Source: Hormiphora californensis
Taxonomy: Eukaryota > Ctenophora > Tentaculata > Cydippida > Pleurobrachiidae
Assembly (NCBI GenBank): GCA_020137815.1
Contig: CM035358.1
Span: 2,100,821 to 2,123,320 of the forward strand
Reading direction: 5' to 3'
DNA length: 22,500 nt
This document shows, piece by piece, positions 18,900-22,500 of this stretch; the stretch's first letter is position 1, and every line of letters starts with the position of its first letter. Position numbers and translations under genes: made by a program. The notes under the pieces were generated by a model that worked only from the letters and a program-made list of their open reading frames with translations, ran no database searches and was not told where the DNA came from.

Positions 18900-19369
18900 T
18901 CTCTCTCTCTCTCCTCTATCTCCGTCGCGCTCTCTCTCTCTCTCACCCTATCTTTGCATCATCTCTCCCTATAAACGGTGACTGTAAAATATCAAGTCGG
19001 TGGTTTCTAAACCCACGTGTCCCTGGACACACACAGGGTGTGGACGAACACTTTTGCGTGGTTGGGACTCACTGTCACAAAGAGATCTCTCGACGCCGGC
19101 AGAGAGCTAGCGAGAGAGCGCGATCGAGCGATTCTTGCTTCTCTCTCTCTCTATCTTCACTCACCTAAATCTCTCTCCCGCTCTCCACAGTCGTTTCTTA
19201 CTGATTCTTTGCTAATAGACCTCTCTAAAATGCAAACAGTCACATGGTACACCACGCGATTGCATTGAAATCTGCGTATGAGCTTTTCGAGAGAAGGATA
19301 GAAACAGAAAGAGAGGAGATTGTAGACGCGGCTACGAGGAGGACGCGAGGGAGAGGAACGTGAGACGGA
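18289..19369. other. Pyrimidine-rich, gene-poor stretch
   Basis: Strongly C/T-biased to about 18720. CT tracts lie at 18865-18946 and about 19139-19152. TCACTTTCACTTTCATT at 18783-18799 reads on the minus strand as tandem GAAAGT steps like an IRF site. CGACGCCGGCAGAG near 19090 starts a locally CpG-rich patch. No coding sequence was recognised. Confidence 0.45.
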
Positions 19370-19625
19370 GAGGAGAGGTGAGAGAGAGAATGAGGAAGAA
19401 AGAGAGATGACGGAGAGAGAAGAGGAGGAGAGAGAACGAAAGATGAGAGAACGAGATGAGAAAGGAGAGAGAGGCGAGGACGCTAGAAGAGAGGAGAGGA
19501 GAGCGAGAGAGGAGATATGAGAAAAGAGAGAGACGAGGAGAGAGAGGGAGAGAGAGGAGAGAGATGAGAGAGAGATGAGAGGAGAGGAGAGAGTCGGCGA
19601 GAGAAGAGAGAGAGAGATAGAGAGA

Positions 19626-19658
<33 letters not shown>

Positions 19659-19712
19659 AGCGAGAGGAGAGAGAGATGAGAGAGAGAGAGGAAGAGAGAG
19701 AGTCGAGATAGA
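19370..19712 (+). repeat. Imperfect purine-only tract, GA/GAGGA-rich, ~340 bp
   Basis: Almost entirely purine on the + strand, with degenerate GAGA, GAGGA and GATGAGA units and few pyrimidine interruptions. Unlike the pure dinucleotide runs elsewhere, it is a mixed, diverged purine tract. The Ser/Leu-rich open frames on the opposite strand follow from composition and are not genes. Confidence 0.85.
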
Positions 19713-20295
19713 ACAATGGATCCACGTGCTTTGATTCATTACTATCCCCGTCTTGTGTGTATGAAGCGTGTGTAGGAATCCTTTACGGTATAAATGCTGC
19801 TCCTAAGGAGGAGGGATCACATCAAATTGCCAGACAATGGGCAAGACTGGACGGGGCCATGTAAAATGCTGTGCAGCTGCTTTGGACGCATAACTTGATA
19901 ACTCTCCCCGCCGGCCTAGTACTCTCTCTCTCTCTCTCTCGACCTCTCTTTCTCTCCCTCCCTTCTCCCTCTCATAGCATAGAACACAAATTCCTTGAAA
20001 AGTATGATAAAAGAACCAAGATATATACGGAGAGAAAGGAGATGCGTTGAAGACAAAAGACTCCTGCGAGTTTTCTAAAAATGCTAATGCAACGCTCATC
20101 AGGGAGACTGGTACTGAAACTTTTGAAATACTATAACATCTTAGCAAGGCATAAAATGACTATTAGATCATTAGTCTTAGGATGTGTCTCAACTTTTTAC
20201 TTGTCTCCCTCCCCCAGAGGGAGGGGTGTGTGTTGTGAGTGTATGTGTGTGTGGGGTTGCACCTACTCCAATTATCGCGGCCCTTAGGCTGTCCA
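19713..20295. other. Stretch without a recognised gene
   Basis: Contains a CT tract at 19922-19940 and a short hairpin (CCCTCCC with GGGAGGG) around 20205-20225. No coding potential was recognised. Confidence 0.4.
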
Positions 20296-20344
20296 CCAAT
20301 CAGCAGCCTTTCTCCCGGTCACGTGACAAGTTTTAACCAATCAG
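20296..20344 (+). promoter_or_regulatory. CCAAT / palindromic E-box / CCAAT module
   Basis: CCAATCAG at 20296-20303, GTCACGTGAC at 20318-20327 and CCAATCAG at 20337-20344. The order, orientation and spacing (15 and 9 bases around TCACGTGAC) nearly equal those inside the MITE at 2.4 kb (15 and 10). It looks like an NF-Y plus USF/TFE-type promoter core, but no gene was recognised on either side. Function is inferred. Confidence 0.45.
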
Positions 20345-20569
20345 ATGCAGCGAGAGGTGTCTTGTGAAGGTTTAGTTAGACCAAGCAGGGATGTACAGTT
20401 CGTAGTGTCATCGGCCTGATGGAGAGGGAGAGAGGGATAGAGAGATAGAGAGATGAGAGAGAGGGAGTGAATCCGGTTGTCAGTAAAAATGTAGGCAGAG
20501 GGAATGCTCGTTCTACATGAACTTCTCACTAATATCACTCCTGGCTCTATCTTCTACTATCTTAGGGGG

Positions 20570-22100
20570 GGGGGGGATCCCATGGTATACTTTGGTATAC
20601 TTTGGCACTTTCCACAACTTTTTCAGCGATTTTCCATATACCAAAGTATACCAAATTATTAGGGTGATTCATAATGATTTTCAATCGCTCTTTCTGAGTG
20701 CACACAGAAACTGGGGACCAAAAATTTTACAGGCGTGATTAGTTTGGGACAATTTTGGAACCCCTTGACCATTTTTTGAAGTTCAGGAGGTTTTCGAAAC
20801 GGGAGGCAACTGAATTGGTTTTTTAACTTTTAGGCCCAAAAGGGGTCCGAGGGCCTTGTAGAAGCCTAAAGAAAGACCCCTAGGGTCTTTGTGGGAAAAG
20901 GAATAGAAAACCTCTTTTGGGGTTTGGGAATAATTTTCCCCTTTTCACCCTTGATTTTTTGGGCTTTTTGAATTTAGTAAAAAACCCCTTTTTTTCACTT
21001 TAATTGTTGGCTCGGGAATATTGGTCTTTCCCAAGTTTTAGCGTAAAAAACAGAACTAAACCACCCCTCTATATGACCCTAAAGTTATTGGTGGTTTTGA
21101 GTGTTTAAAAGGGTTTAAAAAATTGAATTCCCAAAAAAGTGCCAAAAAGGGAAAATTTTTGGTTTTTGGGGGCCATATTTCGAGAAAATTATTAGCCCCC
21201 TACCCCAACCCCGCAATTTTTTGGTCAAAATCGGTTGTTTGCGTTGAAACTGATTTAGAAGGATATTTCATGAGCAAATAGGTCGTTTTCTAAAATGTTT
21301 TGTTTGGTTTTTGCGATTTTTGGGAAAAAGTAAAAGGGGGGTTTTGGGACAAAACTAAAAAAGGGGTTTTGTAGCCTTGGGGAAATAGTTCGTCAGATTT
21401 TAACCAAGGATTTTAGGGCCCAAAATTTGTGTCAGGAAAAGGTCCTAAAAAAAATTTTGTGTCCCGATGAAACATGAAGCAAAAAAAATCGCAATTGAAA
21501 ATTTAGAATCATTAAATAAAAAAAATTACCAAAGGTATCCCAAAGTATCCCAAAAAAAAATTTTAAAAAAGGTAAAATTTTAAGCAAAAGTTAACTTTAA
21601 AGACTAAATTTTTTAAAATAACCCTATTTCTTTAATTTGGTTAAACCTTTTTTAAAACCGATTTTTCCCGTTTTGTTACATCACCGGTTTAGGCTTCTGG
21701 TTGCCACTCGGGTTCGTTTCCCCGGGAAGGAATTTTTTGAAAAATTTTTGGGGGATACCAAATAAATTTGAAAATTTTCTTTCTTTTTTAAAAATTTTTT
21801 TATATACTCAAAGGGTCCCAATTTTTCAAAACCAGTTTTCTGACTCACATTTAAGGGGAATTTTTTCCCCCGATTCTATGATTTTGCCTATTTAGACCCT
21901 TGCAATTTTTTGAGTCAAGAAAATTTTTAAAAAAATTTTTTAAAGCCGGAAAATGTTGTAAATTAACACTTTAAAGTATTTAAAAATTATTTAAAAAAGA
22001 AAGGTATACTTTGGATATTTGGTATTTTCCCCATATTTTTTGGGTTTTCAAATACCAAAATATACCAAAATTTTACAAAGTATACCATGGGATCCCCCCC
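20570..22100. mobile_element. Non-autonomous terminal-inverted-repeat element, ~1.53 kb
   Basis: A perfect 25-bp inverted repeat bounds the block. The outer end is a G run and the inner part reads GGATCCCATGGTATACTTTG (left copy ending 20594, right copy starting 22076). Each end also folds on itself: GGTATACTTTGG at 20584-20595 and 20594-20605 faces CCAAAGTATACC at 20641-20652, and on the right GGTATACTTTGG at 22003-22014 faces the terminal CAAAGTATACC. The interior is AT-rich with many 3-7 base homopolymer runs and no credible ORF. The bases next to the ends (ATCTTA left, ATCTTT right) may be an imperfect 6-bp target duplication. Superfamily not assigned. Confidence 0.7.
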
Positions 22101-22374
22101 ATCTTTTGGGCCGGGGGGTGTAAAAGTTATCAGGGCCCCCGGGCCAAGATAGTATTGACGTGGCCTTTTAAAAAATGCGGGTCTCTTTTTCCAAATCCAT
22201 CCCCCTTATCTTTTTTTCTCTCTCCCCGAGACTAGTAGTGATTTATGGGGGGAAACATCAGTTTAAAAGTCGTTACTTAATTTGTCCCCGATTTTTGACC
22301 GTTACAGTGCCCCCCCCCCCCCCCCCCCTGTCGGCCCCCCCCCAATACTCAATATCTATCGAATTGTACCGCAA

Positions 22375-22412
<38 letters not shown>

Positions 22413-22500
22413 CCGACTATCGAATTGGTTTTCCCTTTTACCCCCAAAAAAAATATCCCTTTTCCCCCAAGGGCTAAAAAAAATAAACTGCCACGCAATA
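22101..22500. other. Homopolymer-rich end of window
   Basis: No gene. Contains a 19-base C run (22310-22328), a 9-base C run (22335-22343) and a 31-base G run (22378-22408) directly followed by six C. The 10-mer CTATCGAATT occurs on both sides of the G run. The pattern could be real or an assembly artefact. Confidence 0.6.

Noticed and set aside
19332-19739. 135-codon Ser/Leu-rich open frame on the minus strand
   Set aside because: It follows from the purine-only composition of the + strand; no conserved domain.

Overview
The window is nuclear DNA from an animal. Protein-coding genes are split by short GT-AG introns of roughly 90 to 950 bases. There are non-LTR retrotransposons of the Jockey/CR1/L2 type, small inverted-repeat DNA elements, and very many (GA)n/(CT)n microsatellites. 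The gene set (an SLC18B1-like transporter, mitochondrial ISCA1, an intronless sarcosine-oxidase-like flavoenzyme and a secreted Ig/FN3 protein) fits an early-branching marine invertebrate. A sponge is my best guess, but only a guess.

Layout. Positions 1-980 hold a long foldback repeat and a 13-bp tandem array. Positions 982-2068 (+) carry the last four exons of an SLC18B1-like transporter, with one single-base frameshift. Positions 2376-2500 hold a small hAT-type MITE with an 8-bp target duplication. Positions 2663-3395 (-) are a complete three-exon ISCA1. Positions 3622-4824 (-) are a complete single-exon FAD amine oxidase. Positions 5279-8798 (+) are a spliced gene for a secreted Ig-FN3-FN3 protein, divergent from the oxidase across a 454-bp intergenic region. 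No host gene could be recognised after about 8.8 kb. From there the window is a 3' LINE fragment (9.27-9.91 kb, -), microsatellite-rich DNA (10-13 kb), a larger LINE with an open reverse transcriptase ORF and a broken endonuclease region (about 14.2-18.2 kb, +), purine/pyrimidine-skewed DNA (18.2-20 kb), a 1.5-kb terminal-inverted-repeat element (20.57-22.10 kb) and homopolymer-rich sequence at the end.

How it fits together. The gene-bearing third is compact: the transporter and ISCA1 converge, ISCA1 and the oxidase lie in tandem 226 bp apart, and the oxidase and Ig/FN3 genes diverge. The genes share no obvious pathway. The most interesting regulatory signals are a 28-bp tandem triplet of ISRE-like (IRF-type) motifs in intron 1 of the Ig/FN3 gene, and repeated palindromic TCACGTGAC boxes. 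One of these boxes sits in a CCAAT/E-box/CCAAT module inside the MITE, and a module with nearly the same spacing recurs at 20.3 kb. Both LINEs end directly in (TC)n on their own sense strand, which suggests, but does not prove, insertion into microsatellites. I did not find a clearly new multi-gene system; the strongest leads are these regulatory and insertion patterns.
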